This document shows, piece by piece, positions 49,101 through 62,029 of a stretch of 64,000 bases of DNA. Made by a program: the position numbers and the translations under genes. The stretch comes from Oxyruncus cristatus (lineage: Eukaryota > Chordata > Aves > Passeriformes > Cotingidae). Within the stretch, counting starts at the first letter, position 1; every line of letters begins with the position of its first letter. The notes under the pieces were generated by a model. The model had not been told where the DNA came from, searched no databases, and worked only from the letters and a program-made list of their open reading frames with translations. The DNA is taken from the NCBI GenBank assembly GCA_013399855.1, contig VXAY01002201.1:186001-250000 (forward strand). The letters run 5' to 3'.

Positions 49101-50593
49101 CCTTTCCTACCACATTGTTTTCCTAATTGTCTAAAACGCAAATTCAAAGTGAGAGTGCCCCTTGAATGTTCACCTATTTCAATTTCCTTGATCTTGGATA
49201 CTGCCTATTATTCCAGATTGCTTTAACAACATCCTTTTATTGAGCTTTCTTTACACCGCTGTCCCATAAGGCCAGAGAGACTTCTCAAATCAATTCTCGG
49301 TGCACCTGAATCAATTCTGAAGCTCACCATGTCAAGGGAGCAACCTTTTTTGAGACTAGAGCCAGTCATATGAGTTTCTAATACACTGCATTAAATTTCT
49401 TCTGTAATTCAGTGTCAGGCTTTAAACCTAGTGCAGACAGTAGATATAACATATACCTGTAAAAACAGAGAGTAGGGTATAAACTTGTATTATAGGTATT
49501 ATAGCACACATTTGACACAGTAGTTTCCTTCTACTGTGAAAACAACAATGGAGTAGTTCCAATTTCTCAGCAAGATCCTGACATTTGGGCATAACTCCTC
49601 ATAAAGCATGAGCTTATGAATTAGTTTTACATCACAGAAACAGGTCTTGAACCTTCGATAATGATATTTAAGGCTAAAGAACAAAACCCACTGGTTTCCT
49701 GGATTCAGGGAAAGATTCCACAGGATTCACTAGTGTACGCAGGAAGAGACTTAAGGAGGGGAAATGACATATAATGCATTAACAAAAGAAGTCTAGAGAA
49801 ACTCATGAAGTGTGGCATCTCTGTGAACACCTCCTAGGATCTGTACTGGGCATATTCACAAATAATTCAGCAACTCTGTTCTCCAAGGAACAACCTAGCA
49901 GATGCTATTAGTCCCACTCTCACAGTTCTCATCTCCCCAATAAGAAGAGCAAATTATGATGATTTAGTTTGCTCTCAAAACACACTCCTTCCTGAGGGCC
50001 TATTCTGCGGACGCTTGCTCCTGAATATGCTATTATTCATTCTCTACTTTTCTCAACAGAAGCCATATTTATGCCATATTTACTATAATACTCTCGAGGG
50101 ATGAGAAAATGTATCATTCACCTCCTTCCTACAGCACCTAATTGTAAGACCCAGTAGTACTTTCCCGCTTATTAATGACAAAAAAGTGTCGTTCCTATAT
50201 CCAATTAAGAAAGAAGGTACTCCAAAATCATGAAGAGAAACTTTAATTACACAGCAGCTTTGAAAGATCTCTCTATACAGATTTCATATTCTTAAATGTG
50301 CTACTCATTAATAATTAAATGTGGAAAAAACAGCACATTTTTATTACTTTCATGTTATTTACAAAATAAATTGAAGGTCCGTAAACATAGCAAATGACTC
50401 CTGGTTTTTGCTCAAATTTTGAATACTGTTTGTAAGTCATGTGTCTCAAAACAGTATTTAATTAAAAACACATAGGAACAGAAGAGGACTTTAGAAAAGA
50501 AGAAAAACCAAGGTGTTGCATTTGTCTATTCCTATTTTTCACAGTTCAGTGAACTTCAAGCTCCCTGTTCAAGAGCTCCAGATTCTTTCCCCA
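46170..50593. other. unannotated noncoding stretch
   Basis: Over 4 kb without a recognised gene or interspersed repeat. A very good minus-strand donor (CTCCAG then GTGAGTGAGAAC) sits at 46293 without a convincing acceptor. Near 48016 the word CTCCAAAGAG is doubled. Confidence 0.5.
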
Positions 50594-51211
50594 CTAATAA
50601 ATAAACAAGCAGTTCTCAAATCTTTCAGCTCTTTTTGTTAGATGAATGTGTCTAGTTATATATCTGGATTTTGTGTGTGTGCATTTAAATATACAAATAC
50701 GTACACATATACTTATGCTCCTACCTACACAAGAGAGAAACAGGAAAAGAGGTATGTGGATAATGACCTTATTTTCTTCTCTTACTTCCTTCTTACACAT
50801 TTCCAGCACCAGGCCCAAATGCAATGAAAACTGATCTAAAAAATGCCTGGGATGAATATCAGTGTAAAGTTGATGTCTGCATAACAGAGCAGATGCAGAA
50901 AAGAACTGTGACCAGAAAGGAGCCATTTTCTCACCAGTTCCCAACCTCCAAAAAACCCTTTTCTTCTTCACACCAAAATCCCCAGTAACCTCTGGGGGAC
51001 TCGTACCCTTCATTTTTTTGAAAGGTGTTGTACATGGCAGGACAGTCTGACCAAAGGATTCTGCTCTGGAACAAAAGGAAGAGGAGCCTTCCTGGTTCTT
51101 CTCATTCAATAGCTCTGCTTGAATCACATTATGGTGGTTTTTAATCCCATTACAGCACAATACCAAAACAGCGAGGGAGAACCCAAATACTTGGATGAGC
51201 TTTGCAGGCAA
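50594..51211 (-). other. longest open frame in window (205 codons), unlikely to be a gene
   Basis: The frame opens at a TTG; a stop lies ten codons upstream with no ATG between. The first 20 residues (AKLIQVFGFSLAVLVLCC) are hydrophobic and resemble a signal peptide. After that I see no domain, repeat or cysteine pattern of a known family. Frames also run open on the plus strand across 50642-50834. In AT-rich noncoding DNA of this length a run of this size is uncommon but not remarkable. No splice or promoter signal supports it. Confidence 0.2.
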
Positions 51212-54029
51212 AAATCTGGTGCTGTATGAAATGTGCCTTAAAACACATCTTTGAATCCATTTTCAACTAATGCCCCATTTTCAGGGTGAGAGAGCCTATT
51301 GCTCTACTGCAAACAGAGCAAAGCATAAAACCCACCTCTAGTCAAATATAAGGGAACATTGTTCCATCTTCACCAATCACTACTTCCTAACCTTCGTATT
51401 TCCATGATGAGATGGATCACTAACAGTCTCTGCTTCCCCCTTCAAAAATTTCTCAGTCTGTAAGCAGCTAGAGAGGCTACATTTTATAATTTATCTGCCC
51501 CGAGTTTTCGTAATGATGTTTGTTTTCATACTCTGTTTTACGCTAAAGTAATTATTACCTTCTGGAAAGCTTCACACTTCACTTGGCTCTCAGTATATTA
51601 AGTCCCTTGAAGTAGGTTTATACGCACAGGAAAACTCATGATTCTCTCCACAGAGGAGAGTAGTTACATTGGTTTGTCAAGTGCCTCCCTAACAGCCTAA
51701 GGTTGTTTTCTAAGTTCAAGTGGGGAAGCAATCAATTACTGCAGAGTAAAAGGATACCTTCTTCCTCTTAAGGCAGCTTATACTGACACCAGTCATTGGC
51801 TATGGCTTTCTTCTTTCTCTGTTAGTGAAGTCCAAACTGAAATAGGCTAACCACAATGAAAGTGCAGATAATGGAGGATAATATACTGGAGCTGAGAGAG
51901 TTTGACAGCCCATGCAGACAGGGAAAGAAATGAAGAGGACATTCCTGGCCAGAAGTGACACAGATACAGTGAAGAACAAGAACATCCATTTCTTCCGCCT
52001 TTCCCTTAACCAAGCAACTATTCAGCAAAATAGGTAGCCACATCACCATCTTTTTATTAAACTTAGTAACCTAAGTATTTGAACAAATCTAAAGGCAAGT
52101 TCTAGTTAACATGAAGGATTTTACTATCAGAAACAGTTTTAGCTTCCCCTTCTCCACCCTGCTCCCTCTATTTCTGGACCAAAAAAAGAAGGGGCGACGC
52201 ATAAAGGAGTATGCCCAGAAAAGTACATGCAGTGCTGTTGCCTTGTCTTTCTAGTGGTCTGTGTCATGATTCCATAAATGCAACAAGACACAAACAGCAG
52301 GAAAAAAAGCAGCTAAGAAGGTGAATTAAGGAAGGAGAGTCATATTTCTCACTCCAAGAATGCAGCACTAATTCCATTTCATAGATGTTGGCAGGCTTAA
52401 CCTCAAAACTACTACCCTCCTTCCAAATTATGCCACATCCACTTCCCCGAATCTCTCTGTTTCAATACTTACAAATACACTCATTTTAACTCATGAAGTC
52501 ACTCAAACATTTCTGCAGGCACTAAAATGTCAAGCAGTGTCAGCATACACAGTATTGCAGTCATATTGATTCAGAAAAACAGGAGAGTCACCGATGCAGA
52601 ATATTACAGGACCCTCTAATTTTTATATTCTATTTTAGAGTTCCCAGAACACCTCCTAGAATGAAGTCCCACAAATTTTATCCCTGTTCAGTATTCATTA
52701 CACATGAAATCCTGAAGAACTCATGCTTAAGCATCACACACGCTAAGGATCCCAGAATCAGGCACAGGCGGATACACAAGGATAGTAACTTCCTTTTTTC
52801 ACATCCAATTACAGTCTCAGGTGTTTCAAAAGGAGCAACCACAGCTCTTTCCATGCTATGGTTGCTTTTTGTATGCAAAGAAAGTACACAGAAAGATGAA
52901 AATATGCAATCCCAATCAACCGTTACTGCTGATCTCCAGATTTATTTCTGAACATTTTAGCCAGCAAACGTATCATTCAAAGCAAAGCAACACAGGCATA
53001 ACAATTTCACTGAAGGCAAGCTCTGCAGCGCACTTCTTGCTGTGGTTTTATAAGAACGCAGAAATCCAGTAACCTGAATGGGGTTCTGGACATAACAGGG
53101 TCCTCCCACAACCAAATGGGACCACATAATTCAGGACTAATTTTAGGAGAAGTTGCATACACCAAAGTAGGGGGTGTGGAGGAGATGACTAAAAATACAC
53201 ACCATAAAACTTAACTTTCCTTTATACAAGGGCACTTTACCTACAGTGCCATTAGTGATTTACGAAAAGATTTTATAATTCCCATGTCTCTAGAAGCTTA
53301 TGTTCCAGGTTCAATAAGGTAATAATACTTCTTGGGAACATTAAACTTACTATAGCTATTTTAAGAAGTAAAGAAACCCTAGAAAGAAAGACTATAGGAC
53401 AGAACCTCGCAATGATTCAAAATATAATACCCCTACAGTGCTAGTTGGCACAGCTGAAGACAGTTATATTCCAGTAGAAATAAAAAAGTTAGCACTTCAC
53501 CAAGTGTCTAAAAGCTCTTTAAAAATTCACTGCTGCATATGCAATAAGCATTTCGATTGTCACCCGTGACAGAAATGTTGTTGCATATGAAGCAGAAACT
53601 GACAGCTATTTAATAACATTTGACATCATACAACAATGTGTTTTGGTTTGTTTGTTTAAGGACAGATTTGACAGAAATTTGGTCACAACTACAGAACCAA
53701 AACTAAGGGTTTTGAGCAAAAAAATCCATGGAAGGCTTTTGTCCATTGTCACCCATAAACAGCAGGCTTTCAAGGTGAAACAGAACATCAAAAACTGTCA
53801 AATAAGAAGTAATTTAGAAGAAGGAATGTAGGAAGGAAAAGCAGATAGGTGTTGAGGAGATAATCTGAAACCCAGATACTCACCTAGGGGAGACATTTAT
53901 GTGCCACATTGCTAAATCCATTGGAGACAACCAAACACAAGCCAGACACAGGACACCAATGTTACTAACAGCAGTAGTGACAACTGTATTTATTCTTGGA
54001 GTTCCTAAAGGCTAACTAAAAAATGGTTA
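51212..54029. other. unannotated noncoding stretch
   Basis: No gene or readable repeat. A minus-strand donor-like site (CCCCTAG then GTGAGTATC) lies at about 53885 without a paired acceptor. Confidence 0.5.
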
Positions 54030-54115
54030 TTAGGTCCTTATAGTGCTAGGCACTCTGCAAGTACAGAAATGCCTAACAGAAGACAAGTAAGTACGACAGA
54101 GGAAAGGCTGCAGAT
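54030..54115 (+). repeat. old amniote interspersed repeat (unnamed)
   Basis: TCCTTATAGTGCTAGGCACT, then CTGCAAGTACAGAAATGCC and AGAAGACAAGTAAGTACGAC, resembles a common sauropsid repeat reading 'ccattgtgctaggcgctgtacaaacacagaacaaaaagacagt...gacaagagac'. It is heavily decayed and its ends are unclear. Confidence 0.4.
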
Positions 54116-57100
54116 CTGTACAATGAGCACAGTAAGGGCTTGTAATCATCTGGGTAGTTTGAGGAATAGGTGCTGGGGCTGTGTGTGGTGTTTACCTCGA
54201 AGAGGACACCTAATCACAAAGGTACGGGAAGGGAGAAGCCTGCAATAAGGTGATGCAACGTGAGGAGGGTGAAAATGCACAGGATTGAGGAAGAGAACCA
54301 GAAGACAAGGTTTGAGCACACCACCGGTGAGAACAGGGCAGAAACACCTGGGCCAGCAAGCACAGGCTGCTCTGCGAGGCCTCCAGCATTTGCTGTGCCG
54401 CCTCTGCAGCTGCTGCTACCAGCTGGTGTCTCTGCCAGAAGTTGACCCCAGAACCAGGTTGTTGAGAGGAGGAAGCACAACCCTGGTCCTAGTGCTTGCC
54501 ACATAGCCATGTCCTGGAGCTGCAGCTCCCACAAAGAGACTGGCAAACACAGTCCAGTTGAGCCGGCTTGACTCTGCCTTGAGTCTCTCACCTGATTCCA
54601 GTCACTCCATTCCCAAAAGTTGGTACAGGTTTGAAGGCTATCAATTATGGAAAATATAATCTGCTTGGAAGGACTATTCTGCGGATATTTAAAATTTAAC
54701 AGGAAGAAAAAAAGACTGGATATTCAGAGCTTGCCTAATAGCGAATACAGAAAGAAATTATATAAATAAATTATAAATATAAGAAAATATATACACTAAT
54801 GATGGAGAGGAATTATTAATTGTGTGATAAATGCAAGTAAGAATGACAATTATGGGAGAAAAAAAATGAAGAATGTGGCAATGCAGACAACTGCAACATC
54901 CACAGAAGAAACAGAAACTGCAGAACAGTCTCCAGAGGAAAAGAACAATGTTCCAGTATTCAAAATTCTTAAAAGCAAGTGTAGGTCAATAAAATGTTTA
55001 AATAATGAAATGTCTCAAATTCTGTACAGAACCTAACAATCCTCCAATGACAGAGTGTTGTCTGGATATCCTAAGGCAGCTTCTTTAACATCTTTTTTGC
55101 TGATTACAATTTGATTGAAAATAAGCGCATTGCAGACTAAACAAATACAACTGAACACCAGTATTTACTAAGACCTTACGTTAATCCCTCTTAAAATAAT
55201 GCTGTTGAATAACCTCAGAATTTAAAATATCTACATACAGTAAACTAGAGCACTCAGAAATGAAAATACACTTACAGTGCATATTTCAAAGTCTAGAACA
55301 AAACTTTTGAGGAGGAAAAATGTACTATTACTACTATTATATTATTTCAGAGTTCCTAATTTGATGCTTCCCACATCAGAAACACACTGAAAGTTTACAG
55401 TGTTCCTTTAAATGGGTAGATTTGCCAAAAGAATTCACGGTATATACCCTATACCTTAGTTCAGCATCGTTATTTCTTTTATAGCGTAGTTCAATTAAAT
55501 ACGTGGAAGATTGAAAAAAAGAAAGAAAAATGAATCAAGCTCTATAGTATAAAGGGTGATACTAGGGAATTTTTTTTCCTAACATAATGAGATCATACCA
55601 TTTAAGGCTTCGCTGCTTGCAACTTACAAGTAATTTTCTTGCTTTATGGGATATTGTCCTTCATTCAAACACATACTCCATTATGCATTACAGATAACAT
55701 ATATAGGGGACTAAATGGAAGAAATTGCAATAAGCATTTCACACAAGATAATGGTACGGATATATGATATAAGGGAGACTCAGCATGGATGAAGAAATCC
55801 GCTTATCAGGCCCTGCACAGTATTCCAGCTATTTATGTAAAGTTTAAGCATTGTTATCTCGAGAAGGGGGGGGGAAAAGGGGGATTCACAGAGGAACAAG
55901 GTTATTCACTTTCTTTAGCAAGCCTGTGCAATAAACCCTTACTCACGCTTCCCCACGCCCATAACTTTCAAAGACTTGCCTTCACTGGGACTCTGGGCTC
56001 TCTTTTCAAGTTTCACTAACAGTAAGAATGATGTGGTTGATGCCATTACTACATAATATTGTGCAGGACAGAACTGGGAACAGTGTGTAATTTTTAAAGG
56101 ATAAATTTACATACAGGCAAAAATATTTTACCCCTACAAAATCTACTATCCTTTATTGTCAGCTGTCCACAAGTCCAACCCAAGTTCTCCTGTGAAGGAA
56201 TGAATAAAGAAACCTCCTCTCTGGAACAATACATACTGTTCAACTTTACTCATCATGGGAGACATTTAATCCAAACCATTTTGGAGCTCCATTCCCTCCA
56301 CTGAATTTAATAATATCTGGATCAGGCTTCTGGAATTTAACCTAATCTCACAGGCTCAGCTAAGACAAGAATCACTAAAATTTAAAGATTTAACCTGCCT
56401 TTGTGCATTAGCTATTACTCAAGGGATATTTTCCTGGCAAATTAGGATTCTGGACTGGGTCTCTCTTCCATCAAATAGTCATTTCCACTATGACTCCCAG
56501 TTCTTCAACCTCTAAATTTCAAAGAGGTCTTGAGTTCTGAAACTATTCATGGGGATGAAGGGAATCTACAAGTGAAGGACTGAAGCCTAAAGGTCTTACC
56601 TGTTTCACTTGACCAGAACAACTTCACCTGTACAGCAGGCAGTGCAACATATGGATGTTCCCACTTTTCACTACACTTTTCTCAGTAACATCCTGGCCAC
56701 AAAACTCCACAAAAAAATTTCAAAACAATGGCAAAATGTGGCAGATTGCTTGGTAACTAAATTGAGCACATTGCTCTCAACAGGGCTTCACAACTTACAG
56801 AAAAGAGCATTTCTTAAACACTGACTGCCAGCATCTCAACTTTTAATACCTGGTTTCTGACCTTCACATGTCAAACAGCATGTGACCCTGTTTTCTCATC
56901 AAGCATCCAAAACATGGGCGTATCTTTTACTTAGAACTTGTGTTCACTGAGGAGTTTTGCCACAGATATCACTAGCCCTAGTTTACAAGCCTCTTGAATC
57001 AGCAGTTGCTCTCCATGGTTCTTTTTATAAAAAATGTTGCCAAGTACAGACACGTTTTAGAAAATTACATTATGTCAACAGTGCCCCCCCTCTTCTCCAT

Positions 57101-57328
57101 GCTTGGGTTTCCAATTGAAATGAATTTACGAAGTACATCCCAACAATAAAGAGAAATTAATTAAAAATATAGACATTGTCAACAACAGACACACATCTAT
57201 CACTAACCACTGAACCCTCCAAACCCCTTGCCACTTTAAAATCTTCTGTTAAGTGAAGAACTGGAAAGGACAACAAAAGTTATAGCATATGGTGGAGCAA
57301 ATGATCCAGAACAAATAGCTCCTTCATT
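54116..57328. other. unannotated noncoding stretch
   Basis: A GC-richer patch at about 54290-54590 carries overlapping frames on both strands (up to 125 codons) but no domain; it could be an unrecognised old repeat. The rest is AT-rich, with an almost pure A/T patch at 54758-54795. Confidence 0.45.
55861..55884 (+). repeat. polypurine tract
   Basis: GAGAA, nine G, four A, five G, A: a 24-base pure purine run, able in principle to form triplex DNA. Confidence 0.85.
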
Positions 57329-57377
57329 AAAAAAACCAAACCAAAACAAAAACACACACACAAAGAAACAAACAAAG
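57329..57377 (+). repeat. A/C-rich simple repeat
   Basis: A degenerate (AAAAC)n passes into CACACACACA and then AAACAAACAAAG. This is low-complexity sequence of a kind common in bird introns. Confidence 0.85.
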
Positions 57378-58114
57378 CACCCCTTCCATTGCTTTCTTGA
57401 TTGCTGGTGTGAGGTGCAGTAGCATTGAGGACACTCAGGTAGCTAGATGGAATTCATATACATAGTTACAACCATGAGTAACACTCAGAAACAGCAAAAA
57501 ACCCTCTCAAAATATGATTCAATCTTCAAAATGCATGTATCTCCATTTATAAACACTGACACAAGCACAGGGAAAGAAGGAAGCTTAGATGCAAAAAACA
57601 GGTACTTACATAAGCCAAAGTTAAGAAGATATACATAGAACAAATGGAAAACCTCGAAAAATACAGTGATAATAACGTACACTAGTACATAATCCTTTGG
57701 AATAAGAAAATGCTGTCTTTCATGAAAAGAAGTACTTTAAAAGTAGAGAAATTGCCTTAGAACTGCATGTTCCATGATTTTGTATGTCCCTGTACCATAG
57801 TGTCTAGTTTCAGGGTCAGACAATCCTTAAGTGAAGTAGGTAAACAAAAGAGACAAACAGCAATTGATAAAGACCATTTACATTTTCTAGCATCCATGCA
57901 AGACTTCCTTATTGGAAAGCCACATTGGTGGCAACAAACCAACAATGAGAACCCCAAGGGATTACAGTTTGTCATTGCTTAAAAAATAAAAATTAATTAA
58001 ATCTCAAAAATAGGCACAATTAGAATTACAAGCAATGGTAACCAAGATTTTCAAAAATTGGTGCAGATACCTATTTTACTTACCATTGATCTTTATGTCT
58101 ACAATTTGGGTCCC
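57378..58114. other. unannotated noncoding stretch
   Basis: Nothing recognised. Opposed frames at 57757-57982 cover the same bases on both strands and have no domain. Confidence 0.5.
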
Positions 58115-58170
58115 AACTTACCCAATCACCCAAGGGCAATGGGCTAACTTACCTAATCACCCAAGGACAA
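58115..58170. repeat. 31-base tandem duplication (two copies)
   Basis: AACTTACCCAATCACCCAAG at 58115 and AACTTACCTAATCACCCAAG at 58146 start two copies offset by 31 bases. Over 25 aligned bases they differ at two positions, so the duplication is fairly recent or conserved. Confidence 0.85.
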
Positions 58171-59349
58171 GCATTTCAACCTCTACATAGTACTTCCTTT
58201 CAAAATGTTCACCTTTCAGAAGATTCTAGTTTTAAAATGGTTTTGTCACCAATCTAAAAAGGTGCAAACTCCATCATTTATGTATATTTCAAAGTAGCAC
58301 TGGAGCTTTATTTTACATAGTCAGTGTACTTGGAGATAATGGCCTGTGCATATTAAGACTAGAGGAAGGTCACAGTCTCACGTACACAAGCTTCATCCAT
58401 TTACAACCTGAAGACAATTCTGCTTTTACTCCCCAGCCCCAACACAGTACAAAGCTACTTGTATTTCCTCTCAGAGCAAGGTGATCAAAATATGGGACTG
58501 GTGGAAAGAAGAATGATCAATTAGCATGACCAGATAGATGCCCTTCAGGTTTCCCTATGTGACCCTGCATTTCTGAGCTGAAAGGCAACATCATTCTGAT
58601 CCAAGCACCAAGCTGAAGGTGAAGCAACATTTACAACACAGAGCAGGCAATCCAACAGTAGAACCTGAAAGCCAAAATGTAACTCAGTTTGTGCCAGAAG
58701 AACAGCATAAACAGCCTTAGATCTTTCTGTTGCGTCATTAAAAAAAAACACTTAATAAACAAAAACATCACAAGCAAAAATATGCAGATTGGGCACCCTC
58801 CCTGCCAACACTTACCGGCAAAACAACAGCAAGTATTGTTTTAATCGCACTATCACTCCAACATTTTAGAAGCAAGCAGGACTCCAGAAAATAGAGACTG
58901 AATTGAGTAACCCCATGGACACATGGATCTTTTTACCTCTTATCTAAGGAGAAGACATTTGGGGGGGCAAATTAATTGTTTGCCCTGACTTGAATGCTGT
59001 TTACCGAGCAAGCCTGAACAATTTGTGAGCCCTGAGAACCAATGTGAATGTCCTGTTCATATATAAACTCACAAACAGAAGGCTTCCCAAAAAAGCCAAG
59101 GGGAATGCCACTTAGTCTGATGATGGTCATCACAAGCTCTTCTATTTTTTGTAATAGCTACACCAAAAATTACCATGGTGGCCTCCTCAGAAAAAAAATC
59201 AGCAAATTCAACACATCATCCATAGCACTGACTGGTAGGAACAGAGTGGAGATTACCTGCACACAAAGACTTATCCCTACACGTCTATCCTTTCTCTCCT
59301 CTACAAGGTAAAGTGAAACAACTTCATTCACAGAATTATCCTAATAGGA
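58171..59349. other. unannotated noncoding stretch
   Basis: No gene or readable repeat. A run of eight G lies at about 58961. The 87-codon frame at 59048 has no domain. Confidence 0.5.
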
Positions 59350-59637
59350 TCATAGAATGGTTGTGCTGGAAGAGACTTTGAAGTTCACCTAGTTCCAAAC
59401 CCCTGCCTTGGACAGGGACACCTGCCACCTGACCAGGCTGCTCAGAGCCCCATTCAGCCTGGCCTTGAACACTGCCAGGCATGGGGCATCCAGAAGTTCT
59501 TTGGGGAGTACGTTCCAGTGCCTCACCACCCTCACAGTTAAGAATTTCTTCCTAATATCTAATCTAAACCTACTCTCAGTTTGAAGCCATTCCCCCTTGT
59601 CCTGTCACTATATGTTCTTATAAACAGTGTCTCTCCA
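59350..59637 (-). mobile_element. CR1 LINE 3' UTR fragment
   Basis: The copy starts at TCATAGAATGGTTGTGCTGG (reverse complement of the CR1 3' end). It runs through CAGCCTGGCCTTGAACACTG and CCTCACCACCCTCACAGTTA to CCCCCTTGTCCTGTCACTAT. It is 5'-truncated in the 3' UTR and keeps no coding sequence. A T/A-rich repeat abuts its 5' truncation point. Confidence 0.88.
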
Positions 59638-59700
59638 GTTATTACCAATATTAATTACCAATTATTATTATTACCAATTATTATTATTACCAATAATAGA
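59638..59700 (+). repeat. TTACCAATTATTATTA tandem repeat
   Basis: The block contains about three imperfect copies of a 15-16-base unit (TTACCAATTATTATTA) between CR1 and unique sequence. It may have grown from an (ATT)n tract. Confidence 0.85.
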
Positions 59701-60973
59701 AAAGCGAAGAGAAAAAAAACACCTGTTCAATGGTACAGGGAAAAATTACTACAAACAGACTGAGTACTTCTGGTGCTATGCCAGAACTGTCAACAAGCCA
59801 ACTTTGGTCTCAACAAAAAGAAATCCTGTCCTATAGATTTGCATCCATCAGAAAGCTGCTCCCTCATCAAACAGCCTTCATGCAGTGCTGCAGAGCAGCA
59901 CTACAAAGGATGATATTATTTCTGAAGAAAGATCACTCTCACCTGATGTAGTCTCAGAGGCTACCAAGAAGAACAAATCCAGGATCAAAATTTCTGCTTC
60001 CTCACTAGTTGGTCTCACTCATTCCAATGTCTGTACCAACTTTTTAAGTTCTGCTCACTTTAATTTTACTTTTGCTCAAATATTTCAAATACTTGAAATC
60101 CTTCTCTTTTAAATACAGTAAAAAGCAAACCAGAACACTATAAATCTAGCATTAATAACTTAAAATATTTTGTTAAAACACCTGCATACTTCATAAAAGA
60201 AAGTATTTACCAGTCCTTTCATGGACTGAATAATGCAGGGTGTTAAGCCATCTGTGAAAGGTGTGAAAATTTAAAATTGATTCACTAACAAAGCAAGAAA
60301 ACAAGACAACATCAGATTGCCAAGCCTCTGTGTCTTTATCTATTCTGAAATTTCTTACATAAATAATTTCTTTTTTTCCCCATCACCAGGCAATAAAATA
60401 TTAGATTTGATGTATTCTTGTTCAAGGCATGTCCCCTTACTTATTACTTACTATGTTATTTAATAAAAAAAATTAAAGTAAGAAAATAATTATGCTACTA
60501 TAATGCTACTATACACAGCTGAATTAAAAATAAAAGTTGTCTGTGCTTATTGAGGGACTAGGTATTGGTGAGGGGAGGGGCACAAAACCCCTCCAACTAC
60601 TGCAAGATGTTACATATAAAAACCAGGCATGCAGCAAAAAAATCGAGCAATTAGAGCAGTCCCAAAAAATTGCAACAATTGCACTGCGTGCCTCCTCACA
60701 TTATGCAGTACTATCCTCAGTTCAAACTATCATCCCTATTTACACATTTACTTCCTACAGCTTCCACATCAGCCACCATCAACCCACAAATCCAATTCAA
60801 AATAATTTTCAACTGAGACAGCCATCTCACCTTTATAGCATTTCCTGAAAAATTACTAGTTTGTAGTTGCCCTTGCGTGTATTTATGCAGTTCACATAAA
60901 TCTGTAGTTCCCTCACAAGGTCATGGCTTTTTCCCCCACTCCTTGTGAGAGGGTTGGTATGTTCTTACTCAGC
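59701..60973. other. unannotated noncoding stretch
   Basis: No gene or readable repeat. The frame at 60537-60848 (103 codons) has no domain. Confidence 0.5.
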
Positions 60974-62029
60974 TGTATTGGGTTGGTGTAGCAGGGAGAC
61001 TACAGTGGTGGCAATTGTGAGGAGTTGCCAAAAGTTTCCCCCGTGTCCCACAGAGCCAATGCCAGCCAGCTCCAAGATGGACCCACTGCTGGCCATGGCT
61101 GGCCCCATAAATGACAGTGGTAGTGACCCTCTGATTTAAGAACAGCAGGGGAAAAGGGTGCAATGGCAACTGCAGTGAGAATATGTGAGAGCAACAGCCC
61201 TGCAGCACCAAGGTCAGTGGAGAAGGAGTGGGAGGAGATGCTTCAGGCACTGGAGCAGAGATTCCTCTGCAGCCCGTGGTGCGGCAGCTGTGCCCCTGCA
61301 GCCCGTGGAGATCCATGGCAGAGCAGAGATCCACCTGCACGCCATGGAGCACACAATGCTGGAGCAGGTAGGTGCCTGAAGGAGGCTGTCACCCTCTGGG
61401 AAGCCATAACTGGAGCAGGCTTGGGGCAGGACAGACAGCAGCCCATGCCAGAGCAGGTTTGCTGAAAAGACTTGTGACCCCACAGGGGAGCCACACTGAA
61501 GCTGTCTGTTCCTGAAGGACTGCACCCTGTGGAAGGGACCCACGTTGGAGCAGTTCATGAAGTACTGCAGCCCATGGGAAGGACTCATGTTGGAGAAGTT
61601 CACAGAAGACTATCTGCCGTGGGAGAAACCCCACGCTGGATCAGGGAGAGAGTGTGAGGAGTGTTCCTAATGAGGAGAAGGAGCAGCAGAAATAACCTAT
61701 GATGAACTGACCACAACCCCTATTCCCTAGAGGGGAGGAGGTGGAGAATTCAGAAGTTAAGTCCAGGAAGAAGGGATGGGTGAGGGAAAGGTGGTTTTTT
61801 TTAAATTTTGTTTTTATTTTCCCATTACCCTACTCTGATTTTTTAATTAATTTTCCCCAAGTAAAGTCTATTTTGCCCGTCACAGTAACTGGTAAGTAAT
61901 CTCTCCCTATCCTTATCTCAACCTTTACGTCTTCCATTATATTTCCTCTCCACTGACCAGCCAAGGAAAGGGAGAGATACAGCAGCTTTGGTGGGCACCT
62001 GGCATCCAGCCAGAATCAACACACCACCT
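60974..62029 (+). mobile_element. solo-LTR-like element of an avian endogenous retrovirus (about 1.06 kb)
   Basis: The segment starts TGTATTGGGTTGG and ends CAACACACCACC. The ends are imperfect inverted repeats if the final A is read as mutated to C. Known landmarks of a common bird LTR follow in order: AGAGCCAATGCCAGCCAGC, a weak TATA (GATTTAAG, 61133-61140), GTGAGAATATGTGAGAGCAA, then a GC-richer part with repeated GGAGCAG words. After that come CTGACCACAACCCCTATTCC, an AT-rich stretch with a decayed poly(A) signal, and TGGGCACCTGGCATCCAGCC. No internal retroviral genes, second LTR or clear target-site duplication is seen, so it reads as a solo LTR. Several frames (61163-61634, both strands) come from its repeated modules and are not genes. 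Exact family name is not given. Confidence 0.75.

Noticed and set aside
54290..54590. GC-richer patch with frames on both strands, considered as LTR or exon
   Set aside because: No LTR termini, TATA/poly(A) pairing or splice pair could be found, so it is left unannotated.
61163..61634. Several overlapping frames of 64-129 codons on both strands
   Set aside because: They arise from repeated GC-rich modules in the LTR at 60974-62029.
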